A stretch of 64,000 bases of DNA from Bryum argenteum (taxonomy: Eukaryota > Streptophyta > Bryopsida > Bryales > Bryaceae), in the NCBI GenBank assembly GCA_037043015.1, contig CM073326.1, positions 3,596,001 through 3,660,000 on the forward strand. Reading direction: 5' to 3'. This document shows positions 35,690-46,409 of the stretch, one piece after another. Position numbers and translations under genes: made by a program. How positions within the stretch are numbered: the first letter of the stretch is position 1; each line of letters begins with the position of its first letter. The notes under the pieces were generated by a model. It did not search any database and was not told where the DNA came from. It was given only the letters and a program-made list of their open reading frames with translations.

Positions 35690-35850
35690 AAAAGGTAACA
35701 GTAATAGTAAAAGTAAAGTAAAAGTAAAGTAAAGTAAAGTAAAGTAAAAGTAAAAGTAAAGTAAAAGTAAAAGGTAAAGTAAAAGGTAAAGTAAAAGGTA
35801 AAGTAAAAGGTAAAGTAAAAGTTAAAGTTAAAGATAAAGTAAAAGGTAAA
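35690..35850. repeat. AGTAAA-type microsatellite
   Basis: Irregular tandem units of GTAAA, AGTAAA and AGGTAAAGTAAA. This yields a spurious Tyr/Phe/Thr-rich frame on the minus strand. Confidence 0.9.
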
Positions 35851-35951
35851 GTACACGTCCAGCTGGGTGTTGTGATTTTAGTAGTATGATTTACGAAATA
35901 GGTTGAAAAACATGAATTTAGATAACAATTTGATGACAAGTTTTTGGTATT

Positions 35952-36977
35952 ATGTGTGTAGACGCACTTCGCAAAGATGATTGGGGTGCGGCTCAAATTG
36001 AGATTATGAGACTACATGCTAAAGGGAAAGTTGTCTATTATCAGCCTTATGCACCTAAGGATGAAGATCCAAGAAGGAGGTCGTTTGTTGTGGTTATTCA
36101 AGATGAGTTTATGCGGAATTCGGCGAAACGATTTTCCGGTAATAAATCTTGGGCTTTAGACTCTACATTTAAAACCAATCAATATGGTTTGCCTCTTTGT
36201 GCGGCTATTGTGCCAAATCAAGATGGAATTGGGATTCCGGTCTTCTACATGTTATGTAGTAATGATGTAAAACAAGGACATGTGGGTATTGCTATTGAAA
36301 TAGCCTTAACCCTTGTCTTTGAATCTTTGGGAGAGATTAGGCCATCCGCAATTGTGATTGACAAACACAAGACTTCATTGAACGCAATTCAAAATGTTGT
36401 TCAAAATGGTGTTTTGTATTGGACATATGAAGACGATGCAAAAGTTCAAATAGGTGCACGGGTCTTAGTATGTCACTTCCATGTTATGAAAGCGTGGAGT
36501 GAGAATTTGTTGACAAGTGTTCCTAATGAGGACAAAGACCGTGTTTGGAGGGCGCTATATGTGTTAATGCTTTGTCCCAATGAGTCTCATTTTGATGCGA
36601 ACTTGAGGAATTTTTGTGTTGAATTTCAACACATTCCAAGATTTGCTACCAATATCAATTCCGGATGGGCCTGAATTAATGTACCTTGGAGAAGGTTGTG
36701 GCCTCGATTTGGGAGGCTTTTTGCTTATGGAGGAATGGATACAACTAACCATGTCGAAAGACATTGGGAGTCGATCAAGTATACTCTCCTTCAAGGAAAG
36801 GTAAACCGGTCGCTTCGAGATCTTATTGTGGCGATTGTTGGTAGTGCCAAAGGTGGCACCCATATGGTTCAACCTACATTGTCGAGTCAATTCAAAATGA
36901 CTCAACGTTTGAGTAAGTTTCATCTTCCTTTATTTTTTTTCCATCATTACAAGGTTTTGAACGTGTTCCACACTTGA
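35952..36977 (+). pseudogene. MULE transposase catalytic domain (DDE), one nonsense codon
   Basis: After the acceptor near 35962 the frame encodes a MULE-type DDE domain: WALDSTFKTNQYGLP (first Asp), a SNDVKQGH block, VIDKHKTSLNAI (second Asp), the CHFHVMKAWSENL motif, and, beyond a TGA at 36672-36674, GGMDTTNHVERHWESIKY carrying the probable catalytic Glu. The TGA falls where related proteins have a Trp-rich segment (context W-A-stop-I-N-V-P-W), so a single TGG to TGA change is likely. The same frame continues for about 75 codons after the stop. The protein would cut the long inverted repeats in the nucleus; as it stands it is truncated. Confidence 0.75.
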
Positions 36978-37108
36978 TACTAAGTTTGAATGTGTTTGTT
37001 CTAAGTTTAGGCGATTCGGAGCGGTATATACGAAGAGGGAATGATAGATCCCACCGTCGTCGATTGAAATGAGGAGAGCGGATTTTCAAAGCTTAACAAA
37101 TATCCCCA

Positions 37109-37858
37109 ATGGACGTTTTAGAGGTGATCGATAAGGATCATCTCTTATTCCATGTCAAAAGTGAGACTTCTCCAACTCTTTGGTATAGTGTGTCCTTGAA
37201 GACACACTATTGCAATTGCCCGGATATAGTGTCTACATGCAAACATATGTTTGGCGTGCAAGTTATTGTGAAGGAGTTTTTTGAAAAGCCCAAGATCATA
37301 GAAGTGGTGGAGGAAGCATTACCTATGCTACCCGAGATGGAGGACATTGATATCACGATTCCGTCTCAAGTGGATGTACCTATGGAAGAGGTATTTTCAA
37401 GCGGTGTGATGCATAAGAATGTATTACACACAGTTAATGAAATCGATTCATTGTGTAAGGCATCTCTTGAAGATCACAATGAAGTAGAGGTGAGAAAAAT
37501 CCATCAAGTTCTTCAAATTTGTCTTACCTCTTTACTAGAGCCTTCAACACATGATAGGCGTAATATGATTTCTCTTCCCAAACGAGGTTCCATTGCTTCA
37601 TTTCAAGAGAACGTGAAACGCACAAGGATGGAGCATGGAAAAAAACGGGTCATTTTAGAAATTGGAGAAGGGAGTACTCCACGTCAACCCTTAAAGCGAC
37701 CCTCTCATTTGCTTTTATCACACTCAAAGCAAAAGAGGGTCATTTTTCGCAAACTACCAAAGGTCACTTGTGACATTTGTGCTACAAAAACTCTAATAGA
37801 GGGTGGAGCAAACTCTATATTTTGCAAAAACTGTGATTATGAGATTTTTGTGAAATAA
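37109..37858 (+). pseudogene. MULE transposase C-terminal part: SWIM zinc finger plus zinc ribbon
   Basis: An open frame of 249 codons. It begins with a SWIM domain: the pattern HYCNCPDIVSTCKHMFG gives the CxCxnCxH signature standard for MULE and FAR1-family proteins. A linker with acidic and Lys/Arg-rich parts follows, and the end has CDIC and, 17 residues later, FCKNC, which looks like an additional zinc ribbon. It is separated from the catalytic domain by a frame change at about 36980-37100, so it is part of the same broken gene and not an independent one. Confidence 0.7.
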
Positions 37859-38024
37859 ACTTTATGTTTTGGATTTTTATGTGGACTTTGTTCTCACTTG
37901 TACTTAAATTTCTTCATGATTTAAATATATGACATGAAGATTCATTAATATGCTCAATTATATATACTCTTTAACAATCCCCTCTTACATTGTATCATTG
38001 TGGAAAATAAAGAAAATAAAGTGT

Positions 38025-38344
38025 ATAAGAGGTCTTGAAGGAGCTTGTGGGATTTAGCCATTTTGGAGGAAGGGATCGGGGAAGCTGAAAGGAGCTCACA
38101 GTAAACTCTCCCCGATGGCAGCCCTAAACCCCTCGCTCAGAGTACATCGTCAAGGTATTGAGGGCCCATGTATCGGGGTGGGTATCGGGAGGGCCAACGC
38201 TGGAGTAAGGGGCCACGAAGAGCGAGTTTGAGCCTGCGAACGCGGGAGCGGCAGGAGCTGCGAATGGCAGCGGACAGACGGGCAGCTTGGGGGGGCGGGC
38301 AGGGAGGCGCCACCCCGATTCTTTGCAGCCCTTAGTGGCGAGGG
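38025..38344 (-). repeat. Right terminal inverted repeat of the MULE
   Basis: Inverted copy of the left repeat, about 85-90% identical by eye. Confidence 0.92.
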
Positions 38345-39370
38345 TGGTCGGCCTTCAATTTCACATGGTTTAACTTCTGAGAGTCAAAAAAATACATTAA
38401 TATGAATTATAAGAAATTTAGAATCTCAAAGTAATGACTTAAGAGCAAACAACCAATTATTACAAGCTCTAGTAAACAATCATGTAAATGAAAATCCAAT
38501 ACCTGATGTAGCAAAATGAAAATTTATTTAACCTCACATAGAAAAGATTTCTAAAAATTTAATGTTGGGAGTTGATGTTAACAAGAGTAGGATGTTTTCA
38601 CACGAAAAACACATGAAATAAGAAATTGACTATATTCAATGTTGCAGAAGGGGACATGTTCAAACGTTCGGTCTTTCAGAGAGCTTGGTAGGAAAGTTTG
38701 AAAACAAAAGTCAAAATCGCAATTATTAATTGACGGGACAGATTCGCCTCTTATGCACGGTTAGAATTGTGACGGTTGTTCGGTATGCCAAAACCCCGAA
38801 ATGGAAATCAATCAGGAATGGAAACATGGAAAGACTTTCTAAAACTATTGTTTATGCACAACAATTGGCGGTAAAAAGATAGAGATCCATTTGGATCAGA
38901 TGCATTTTTTTGGAGCAATTGCATGCATCGTGAGTGGAAAAAATTATTCCACAAAGGACTCCCATCTCGATGCTGCCGAATCAATTAGCATGGTTTGCAA
39001 ACGTGATAAGTTTTCAAATTCTTGTTACTCAATTTTAAACAATATTTTCAATATTGTTAATTCAAATTTCTTAAGTCTAATTTCATGTATTTCACATTTA
39101 CAGTTGGGTTTAGCTATGGACGGAGATAGAAATATGAAGGAGACGGAGCTAAGATTTCATCAAGAGGGCATTTAAGGTTACATCAACTTTATTTTGGATA
39201 CACGCGATTCAATCAAGAGGATAAATGTATTACACGGCATCGAAGATGTTGGAGAACCTACTGTAGGAATGGACGTGGGATCTGATTCTTCGTATGAAGA
39301 ATAATAATGTAAGTGTTGATTGCTAAAATCATAATATCTAGTCAAGGCAATACAAGTTAGATACATACTC

Positions 39371-39459
<89 letters not shown>

Positions 39460-39501
39460 ATTATTTATTTATATTTTATTTTTTGGTTGATCTAGTTTAT
39501 T
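38345..39501. other. Spacer between MULE and gypsy element
   Basis: No intact gene. Plus-strand translations around 38390-38700 contain fragments such as a Cys-Cys-x-x-Gly-His motif that could be the relic of a retroelement gag gene into which the MULE inserted. The gypsy element's left target duplication (TTATT) ends at 39501. A (TA)n run lies at 39375-39457. Confidence 0.35.
39375..39457. repeat. (TA)n microsatellite
   Basis: About 40 TA dinucleotides, ending 45 bp before the gypsy left LTR. Confidence 0.95.
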
Positions 39502-39788
39502 TGTCATGGGCCAAGGCCTCGTTGATAAGCTCGGATGTTCACTCGCTATTAATTTTATAAATAGAACTTGGCAATAGAGCTAAACTATAGCCTCGCGATG
39601 AGAGAGCTAAAGTATAGCCTCGGGCAAGAGAGCTAAAAGTATAGCCTCTGCGAGAGAGCTAAAGTATAGCCTCGGCAGATTGAGCCAAGAGATTAGTATA
39701 TAAGGGACTCTTATTCATTGTAAACCTAAGTCTTGGATCAATATATTTCTTTTGTAGTTTTTGCTTGTTTTGACTATATACTCTTACA
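39502..39788 (+). repeat. Left LTR (287 bp) with four internal subrepeats
   Basis: It begins TG and ends CA. A subunit GAGAGCTAAAGTATAGCCTC, about 23 bp with spacer, is repeated about four times in the middle with small changes. A TATAAGG-like motif at about 39699 and the following ATTCATTGTAAACC would suit a promoter. Confidence 0.9.
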
Positions 39789-39983
39789 TAATCCAAGACT
39801 TCTCTTGATTTTTACGAAGGGCTTCATCCTCCCTTGTTTTTTCAAACGACAAAAGTAGGACATTGATTAGATTGAGGAACTTATCCACCCTCGTGGTAGT
39901 GATTGAAGATAGCCAGAGAATCGGGACGCATTTGAAGGCTTTGCGAAGCTGAAGAGTTGATTGAGAGGTGTTGCTTTCTCGAG

Positions 39984-41090
39984 ATGGAGAACGCCCAGAT
40001 GATCGATGATGAGATCTTGCAGCAGCAGCAGCAGGCGCAAGGAGAAATTACGGCGGAAGACTATCAACAGGAGATCGTGAGGTTGCGCACACAACTTCAA
40101 GCTTCTCAGCAAGCTGAGAAGTTGGCTATCGAGCAGTTGGTTGCACAATAGTCGCAGGTGGCTCCAGCGGCTGGACAATTCACGAGTTTAGGAGGTCCGT
40201 CTTCATCGCAGATGATGCCGCAATCGATGCAGCAACAATATGGAGGAACTGCCGTCGCATTGCGCAAGCGATTGCCAGATATTTCAAAGTTTGACGGGAG
40301 TCGCAAGGGCTACCCGATATGGAAGGTCGAAGCAGATAACAAGCTTCGAATTGATGGAGCTGTACTTGGTACACCTCAAGATCAAGCCGCATACTTGTTT
40401 TCGAGGATGGACGCGAAGGCGCAGATGATGGTAGTATCTTTCTACCAAAATCAACGTGGTTGCAATGCGGCGACTTTTATTCAACATCTTCGACGTTTAC
40501 ATCGACCGAATCTGCAGCATGAGCATTGAATCGGCTTCAAACAATGAAGCGGGGGTAGGGAGTCATTCGCAACATTCTTGCTCAAGTTTGAGAAGGAGCT
40601 TGGTGAGAGTCAACTTACCATGGTTCCGGATATGGTGAAGATAGGATATCTTCGCGGTGCTCTCAACTCAGAGATGCAACGCGCGATGATTGGACCTATG
40701 ACGTACATCGATTATGGTATGTTTGTCCAAGCTTTGTTGGCGGTCGGCTCTCAACTCGATTGCTTGCAATATCGGAAAGGGTCGTGCGGCTCCGATCGCG
40801 ACATCAAATCGCGTATGGGCGGATGGAGATGAGATGGATTGGATGCCTACGTCCAAATAAGCAAGCTTCGAGACGCGTCGACTTTGGAGGAACAACAACG
40901 GTGTCGCCAAGAGGGACGCTGTTTTTTATGTTTGAAGCGAGGCCACCGTGCAAATGATTGTTCATCCAAGCAAGGTGAAGGCAATGAGAAGAGGAAGAAA
41001 GAGAGCGCGGACAAAACTTCGATAGTGCGCGCAGTTGAGAAAGAAGAGCAATGTCAAGATAGAGGAGGTCAAAGAGATGGAGAGTTGTGA
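39984..41090 (+). pseudogene. gag of the gypsy element, broken
   Basis: The frame begins at the Met at 39984 with a Gln-rich, coiled-coil-like N-terminus, and shows a TAG at 40149-40151 (probably from CAG) plus further stops at about 40527-40560. The capsid-like part includes LPDISKFDGSRKGYPIWKVE. A CCHC zinc knuckle CFLCLKRGHRANDC lies near 40920, before a Lys/Glu-rich end. All parts share one frame, so the damage is mainly point mutations. In an intact copy this would be the structural protein of the virus-like particle. Confidence 0.75.
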
Positions 41091-44000
41091 CTTGGATGTA
41101 GAGTCGGAAAACGAGCAGCTTCGGCATAAGACTCAGTCGGAGGCGTGGAGGCAGGTTGTCAAAGTTGAAGAATCTAGGAGACAGCTTAGACACGGGTGGT
41201 ATGTATGTTGATGTTTTAATAAACTCAATTATATCTACTCGTGCTTTGTGTGATTCGGATGCCAATGCTTTTGAAAAGCGTATGCGAGCAATTTGTTCGA
41301 CGGAGAGGGTTGAATCGTCATCTATTCAACCTAGATCTTTGGAACAAATTACGACAATGAAGAAGCGGCCTATGATTTGCCAAATTGCAAATTTTATGGC
41401 CGATATTGATGGTATGGAGGAGAAGATTGTTGCCTATGTTATTCCGGGACGGATAGATGATATAATCTTGGGAAAAGGTTGGATGGAGCGACATGATGCA
41501 AGTGTTCGACTGCTGCTAAAGAAGAGGTTTGCGTTCGAAAACCTTTCAAGATGATTGTGAAGACTCGACCGATTACGTTGAAGCCAATGCAAGAGATACG
41601 TGGATCGATAATTCAAACTTTGCGAGAAGCGGTGAACCAAGTAGAGGTTTTTAGTGCCGAACTTGGTTGACATCCGAAGGCACTACAATGAAGGTGTATA
41701 GGGAACCGCACAACACGTACTCCCGATCGGCTCATGCCGATTATTGACGCTTTTAATCGACAAGATGCAAAGTCGTTCCCCGCATAGGAAAGGGTTGATC
41801 ACGGGATCAATCTTATTGAAGGAAGACTAATGATGACATCCCCGCCACGCCGTATCAAATGTCCAAGGATCAATTATTAATTTTGCGCAAGACCCTTTAC
41901 GGAGTTGTTGGATAATGGATTTATTCGCGTAAGTAATTCACCTGCAGCAGGTTTCCGGTCATATTTGTGAAGAAACCTGGCGGAGGATTGCGATTACGTG
42001 TTGACTATCGGCGATTGAACGAGATGAGTCGGAAGGACAACTATCCGATTCCGCGATCGATGAGGCGTTAAGATCCATTCTTTGCGCCCAAATATATCTC
42101 AAGGTTGATGTAATCTCTGCGTTTCACCGGATACGTGTGAAAGAAGGTGACGAGTGGAAGACGGCGTTCAAAACACGCTTTGGCTTATATGAGTGGTTGG
42201 TCACACCGTTTGGACCGACGGCGCACTCGCAACTTTTCGGGGCCGATATATCAATTGGATCTTGCGACGAATTGGATATATCTTTCTGCGTATATTGATG
42301 ACGTGGTGATCTATAGTGATACTCAAAAAGAACATCGTGATGCGGTTTCGAGGATCATCCGTAAGCTTGCTAACGCAGGCTTCAACTTGATTTTGATAAG
42401 AGCGAGTTTGAAAGCGGGCACTATTAAGTATCTTGGATATTTGGTGAAGACGGTTGGGGTTTGCGGTGATCCAAAGAAAACTTGAGGCAATTCGTCAATG
42501 GGAGCCGCCAACAAAAGTGAAAGGAGTTCGTGGATTTTTAGGTTTACGCAATTATTATCGACAATTCATAGATGGATATTCTAACATTGCGAACCTCTTA
42601 CTCGACTAACGCGGAAAGATCAACCTTTCCATTGGACATCGAAATGTCAACATGCCTTTGATCGATTGAAGGAGGCATTAATTCAATGCGCCGGTCTTTC
42701 GTTAAATGGACTTGGGTTTGGAAACAACCATTGAATGTGATTTTCTCCGGTGATTCCTCCGGTTATCTTGTTGGTGGCACCTTAATGCAAAAGGTGGACG
42801 GACTTTGGCATGCGGTTGCTTATTTCTCGAAGAAACACACGATCCGTGAGTCTAATTATCCGATTCATGACAAGGAAATGCTAGCGATTTGTACATTGCA
42901 TCCGCGAGTGGCGTACATTACTTGTTGGCCAACATTTTGAAGTGAGTTGAGATCATCATAATTTGGCTTATTTTCAGAAGAAGCAACATTCGAGCGAGAG
43001 GCAAATGCGTTGGGCCTACGAGTTGAATGATTTTGACTTTGAGATCGTGCACAAGCCTGGCAAGGATCAAGTTCAATCGGATGCACTTTCTCGTCGAGAA
43101 CAGAATCTTCCCCAACACGCAGATGATGATCGAATCATGAATCGATATCATCAGCTTTTGGACGGAGATGATGGCGCTTTGAAGGTTGTCGCTAAATCCG
43201 CATGGTTCACAGATAGTGATGCAGATTCAGAGAAAGAGGCTCCTGCTACAGAGTCGATAATGACCCCGCGTCCCATATGTCCATTTATTGACGCAGAGAT
43301 GATTGCATTATGGGATGTTGCCCTACAAACAAATCATCGTTATTGGAAGATGCGAAAGGCGGTTATGGATGGTGAGCGCCGACTACCTAAAGAATGGGGC
43401 TTACCTATCACGATTAGTGAGTGTTACGTAGATTCGGTCATCGATTGCGTTGGCGTGGGCGAATATGGATTCCGCGCGCACGAACCTCTTCGGACGCATT
43501 TGATCCAATCTACTCATGATTCACCACTAGCGGGACATCCAGTCGTGAGGGACGCGTGACTTGATTGCACGTGAATATCGTGGCGCAGGTTGACACAAGA
43601 TGTTCGGAGATTTATGCGGGGCGCAACGTGTGTGGAAAATCGAAGATTTGGCGGGAAGCGAGAAGCGAGTTGCTAAAACCTTTGCCAATTCCGCACGGAT
43701 TTGACCGAGCTCTCTATTGATTTTATTACCGGATTGGCACCTGCGGCGGATCGCACAAATATCATGGTTGTGACAGATCGTTTGTCCAAATCTATCATTC
43801 TTGTGCCTATGAAGACAATTCGTGACTTGATGTGGCTCACAAACTTTTAGAGCAAGTTTTTCAAGATCACGGATTGCCTGCAGCAATTGTGTCGGATCGT
43901 GGTAGTCAATTTGTTAGTCCGCTTTTGGATAAGTATGCAGATTGATGAAGATTACGCGTCGGTTGTCGGCGACTTTCCATCCGGAGGCAGATGGTGCACG

Positions 44001-44682
44001 AGAGAGGGCGAATCAAGAGCTTGAAACATATCTTCGTATTTTCACGACATTTGAGCAAGAAGATTGGGCTTTTCGATTTGCCGATCGCGATGATGGCGTT
44101 GAATAATCGTGTGTCGCGATCTATAGGTATGTCCGCATTTTTATGACTCACGGTTATCATCATTCGGTCATGAATATTACTATACCCGAGGAGCGGGTTC
44201 TTCGTTGTCACCGGGCGGAAAAAGGACGCAAAGCTTGTTGAAAGATCTGGCGTAATTCAAGTGAATCGGCAACAACGGCAATGGCCATTGCGCAAGAGAC
44301 TCAAGAACGTCGGTCAAAAATACACTTTCGGTGGCGAGGATTTTCGTCCGGGTGATCGTGTGTGGTTGAAGTTGAAGAACATCAACACGTCCCGCCAATC
44401 AAGAAGCTTGATTGGATTGCTCTTCCTTATCGTGTATTGTGGTGCGTGAGGTACACATGCGGTTCGTTTGAATACACCGTCGGTATTCATCCTGTTTTTT
44501 CATGTGAGTTTAGTGAAGAAGGCGGTGAGGATCCGTTGCCTTCCCAACTACCTCATGATAATGAGCCCGATGTTGTTTTGAGCAATCCCGCTTTCGAGGC
44601 ATCCACTAGCGAGGACGCAGTATCTTTGTTGAAAGAGTGTTGCAACATCGGCGTCGTGGGCGCGGTTGGCAACTACTTGTAA
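41091..44682 (+). pseudogene. pol of the gypsy element (PR-RT-RH-INT), broken
   Basis: Domains in order by motif: an aspartic protease near 41215-41265, where the active site reads ALCDSDANAF, with Asp in place of the usual Gly of D-S/T-G; reverse transcriptase, with LRVDYRRLN near 41995 and the catalytic YIDDVVIYSD near 42290; a FLGLRNYYRQFI segment near 42535; RNase H with SGDSSGYLVGG near 42750; and integrase, with DFITGLAPAADRTNIMVVTDRLSKS near 43720 given here only by its parts (DFITGL, VVTDRLSK). Frames change repeatedly (for example near 42140, 42480, 42940 and 43560). No single active protein could be made. Confidence 0.82.
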
Positions 44683-44860
44683 AGTGGACGAGGATGGCGG
44701 AGCCTCTTGGGAACATGTTTGCCAATTACAAAATGTCATGGTCTTAGACGATTACGAGCGCTTGTTGCGCGCGCCCAGATCTTGATATTCTTTGGGCACA
44801 TTCTCTTGTATGACACTTGTTAATTCATCAAAGACAGGAGGAGGAGGAGGAGAAGGCATT

Positions 44861-45118
44861 TGTCATGGGCCAAGGCCCGTTGATAAGCTCGGATGTTCAC
44901 TCGCTATTAATTTTATAAATAGAAACTTTGAGAGAGCTAAAGTATAGCCTCGGCGAAGAGAGCTAAAGTATAGCGCCGGCGAAGAGAGCTAAAGTATAGC
45001 CTCGGCAGTTGAGTCAATAGATTAGTATATAAGGGACTCTTATTCATTGTAAACCTAAGTCTTGGATCAATATATTTCTTTTGTAGTTTTTGCTTGTTTT
45101 GACAGCTAGACTCTTACA
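44861..45118 (+). repeat. Right LTR (258 bp) with three internal subrepeats
   Basis: It matches the left LTR from TGTCATGGGCC to CTCTTACA, but has three copies of the GAGAGCTAAAGTATAGC subunit where the left LTR has about four, which accounts for most of the length difference. Confidence 0.9.
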
Positions 45119-45123
45119 TTATT

Positions 45124-46248
45124 ACAAGTTTGGAATCTCAAACATATAAATAAGACACATACATAAGTTTTTAAAATTGGGATTTATTAGTTTTAAATCT
45201 TTCAACCAAAAAATAAGATAATATTGTTCCATTTTCTATTGAACTTCTTAATAATCATTTGAAATGGACATATTTAATTTTTTTAGTAGTTTATCTGATT
45301 TAATATTGAATAGTTTCCTACATATGAACCCAAAGAACATGAAAAATATGGCATATATATAATACATAGCTTTATTTGATTTTATTTTCAGTCAATATCA
45401 TTTCAAAAGACCTTAACCAAAATCAATATTAATACTTTTATACATCGAAATTGTGATTAAAATATTTTCAAATTAATCTCAAAAAATAGTGTATATTTCA
45501 ATAGACACTTTTAACGAAACCCTTGTCATAATTAGACCTTCCAAGTGCTTACTTAGGATACTTATGCCTTCCAAGTGCTAACTTGGGATATTTACGCCTT
45601 CCAAGTGTTAACTTGGGATACTTACGCCTCCCAAGTAAACAAATTAATAAACATATGAAACATCAAATGCAATCATTTGAATCTTCAGAGGAAACTAAAG
45701 ATTAAAATTTACTATTTAATTATAATCATAAGACATAACATAAATTATGATATATAATGATCAATAAGAAAATATAATCAAGACAGCGTTCGCAGCAATG
45801 CCGAATGGAAGCAAAAAAAGTAAAGAACAATGCCAAAACCTTCAAAAAATGTTAGAGGTTGCTAACGTCATCTATGGATGAAACAATAATTATTGTGTGC
45901 TGAATCTGATAAGCACATACAGTAGTGTTTACTTTGGGCCATTGCAATCAACACTCCTTGTCTTTCCTTCAAGCCGCCAATTGCATCAATTCCAATAAAT
46001 TCTTCTACATGCAAGAAAGTATGCATGCTCTCACATTTAATGTTATGATCTGTGTTGTAACACTGCAGTGAAGTACGGCATTCAGTGTTATGATTGGCAA
46101 TTAACATTTGTAACACTAATCAACAACTCTTGTGTAGCTTTCTTTGAGATAGTACAGTTAGATTTAGCAATTTTTTCTCTTATTGACTTTTACCTGGTAT
46201 TGAAAAGATATTGAATTTTAACTACTTTTCAGTACACTCAATGGATCG
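45124..46248. other. AT-rich spacer upstream of IMPDH
   Basis: No gene I can support. A minus-strand frame of 82 codons at 45868-46116 is open but resembles nothing I know and lacks splice or codon support. The 30-bp tandem repeat lies inside. Confidence 0.4.
45537..45640. repeat. Tandem repeat, 30-bp unit, about 3.5 copies
   Basis: Units of the form CCTTCCAAGTGCTAACTTGG followed by GATACTTACG. It lies in the AT-rich stretch between the gypsy element and IMPDH. Confidence 0.85.
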
Positions 46249-46265
46249 GGACGTTTAGGGGTTAA
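46237..46265. mobile_element. Orphan piggyBac-like terminus with TTAA
   Basis: CTCAATGGATCGGGACGTTT then AGGGGTTAA matches the inverted left end of the 6-kb piggyBac copy (CTCAATGGAACGAAACGTTT then AGGGGTTAA) at about 26 of 29 positions. The TTAA is at 46262-46265. No partner terminus was found between the gypsy element and this point. It lies about 150 bp upstream of the IMPDH start codon. Confidence 0.55.
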
Positions 46266-46286
46266 CCCCTTGACTCTCTACAGGCC

Positions 46287-46302
46287 AGGGTTTAGGGTTT
46301 AA
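46287..46302 (+). promoter_or_regulatory. Telo-box repeat in the IMPDH 5' region
   Basis: AGGGTTTAGGGTTTAAGG contains two TTTAGGG units (the telo-box, AAACCCTAA on the other strand), about 110 bp before the ATG. Telo-boxes are known in promoters and first exons of plant growth- and translation-related genes. Confidence 0.6.
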
Positions 46303-46409
46303 GGAGGTTGGCCAGACCTGTGTCGGCTGAAGCATATTCTCTCCCCTTGTAGCTTTTCTACGGACTCCTGGACTTCGCACGGAATTCTGAGTCAGGTTGT
46401 GTTGAAGAA

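Larger units (their letters stand above)
34809..35951. other. Insertion or large intron splitting the MULE transposase
   Basis: This 1.1-kb block separates the DNA-binding and catalytic parts. It contains a 45-nt A tract (35094-35138), a CG-dense patch (about 35145-35290) with repeated CGCG words, a stretch built from ACTTGCAATTT-like phrases (35330-35480), and an AGTAAA microsatellite (35690-35850). An acceptor (tgtgtgtag) at 35962 leads back into transposase. A retroposed insertion ending in poly-A or a genuine intron would both fit. Confidence 0.45.
32746..38344. mobile_element. Mutator-like element (MULE), about 5.6 kb, degenerate
   Basis: Two inverted repeats of about 320 bp (32746-33062 and 38025-38344) bound a plus-strand transposase gene with MULE features. 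Termini are CCCTCGCCA..TAAGGGCTGC. Flanks TGGTGTGCGG (left) and TGGTCGGCC (right) may be a diverged 9-10-bp target duplication of the kind Mutator elements make. The inverted repeats are GC-rich while the interior is AT-rich. The coding region is broken by stops and a homopolymer frameshift and carries an internal insertion or large intron at about 34800-35950. Confidence 0.85.
39502..45118 (+). mobile_element. Ty3/gypsy LTR retrotransposon, complete ends, coding region broken
   Basis: Two LTRs beginning TGTCATGGGCCAAGGC and ending CTCTTACA are flanked by identical 5-bp target duplications TTATT (39497-39501 and 45119-45123). Internal order is gag, zinc knuckle, protease, reverse transcriptase, RNase H, integrase, which is the Ty3/gypsy order. 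A purine-rich tract (GGAGGAGGAGGAGAAGG, ending about 44857) precedes the right LTR. Numerous stops and frameshifts across gag and pol show that the copy is inactive. The primer-binding site after 39788 was not identified. Confidence 0.92.

Noticed and set aside
35608-35996. Minus-strand Tyr/Phe/Thr-rich frames as membrane proteins
   Set aside because: They are translations of the AGTAAA microsatellite.
45868-46116. 82-codon minus-strand frame upstream of IMPDH
   Set aside because: No domain, splice or composition support.
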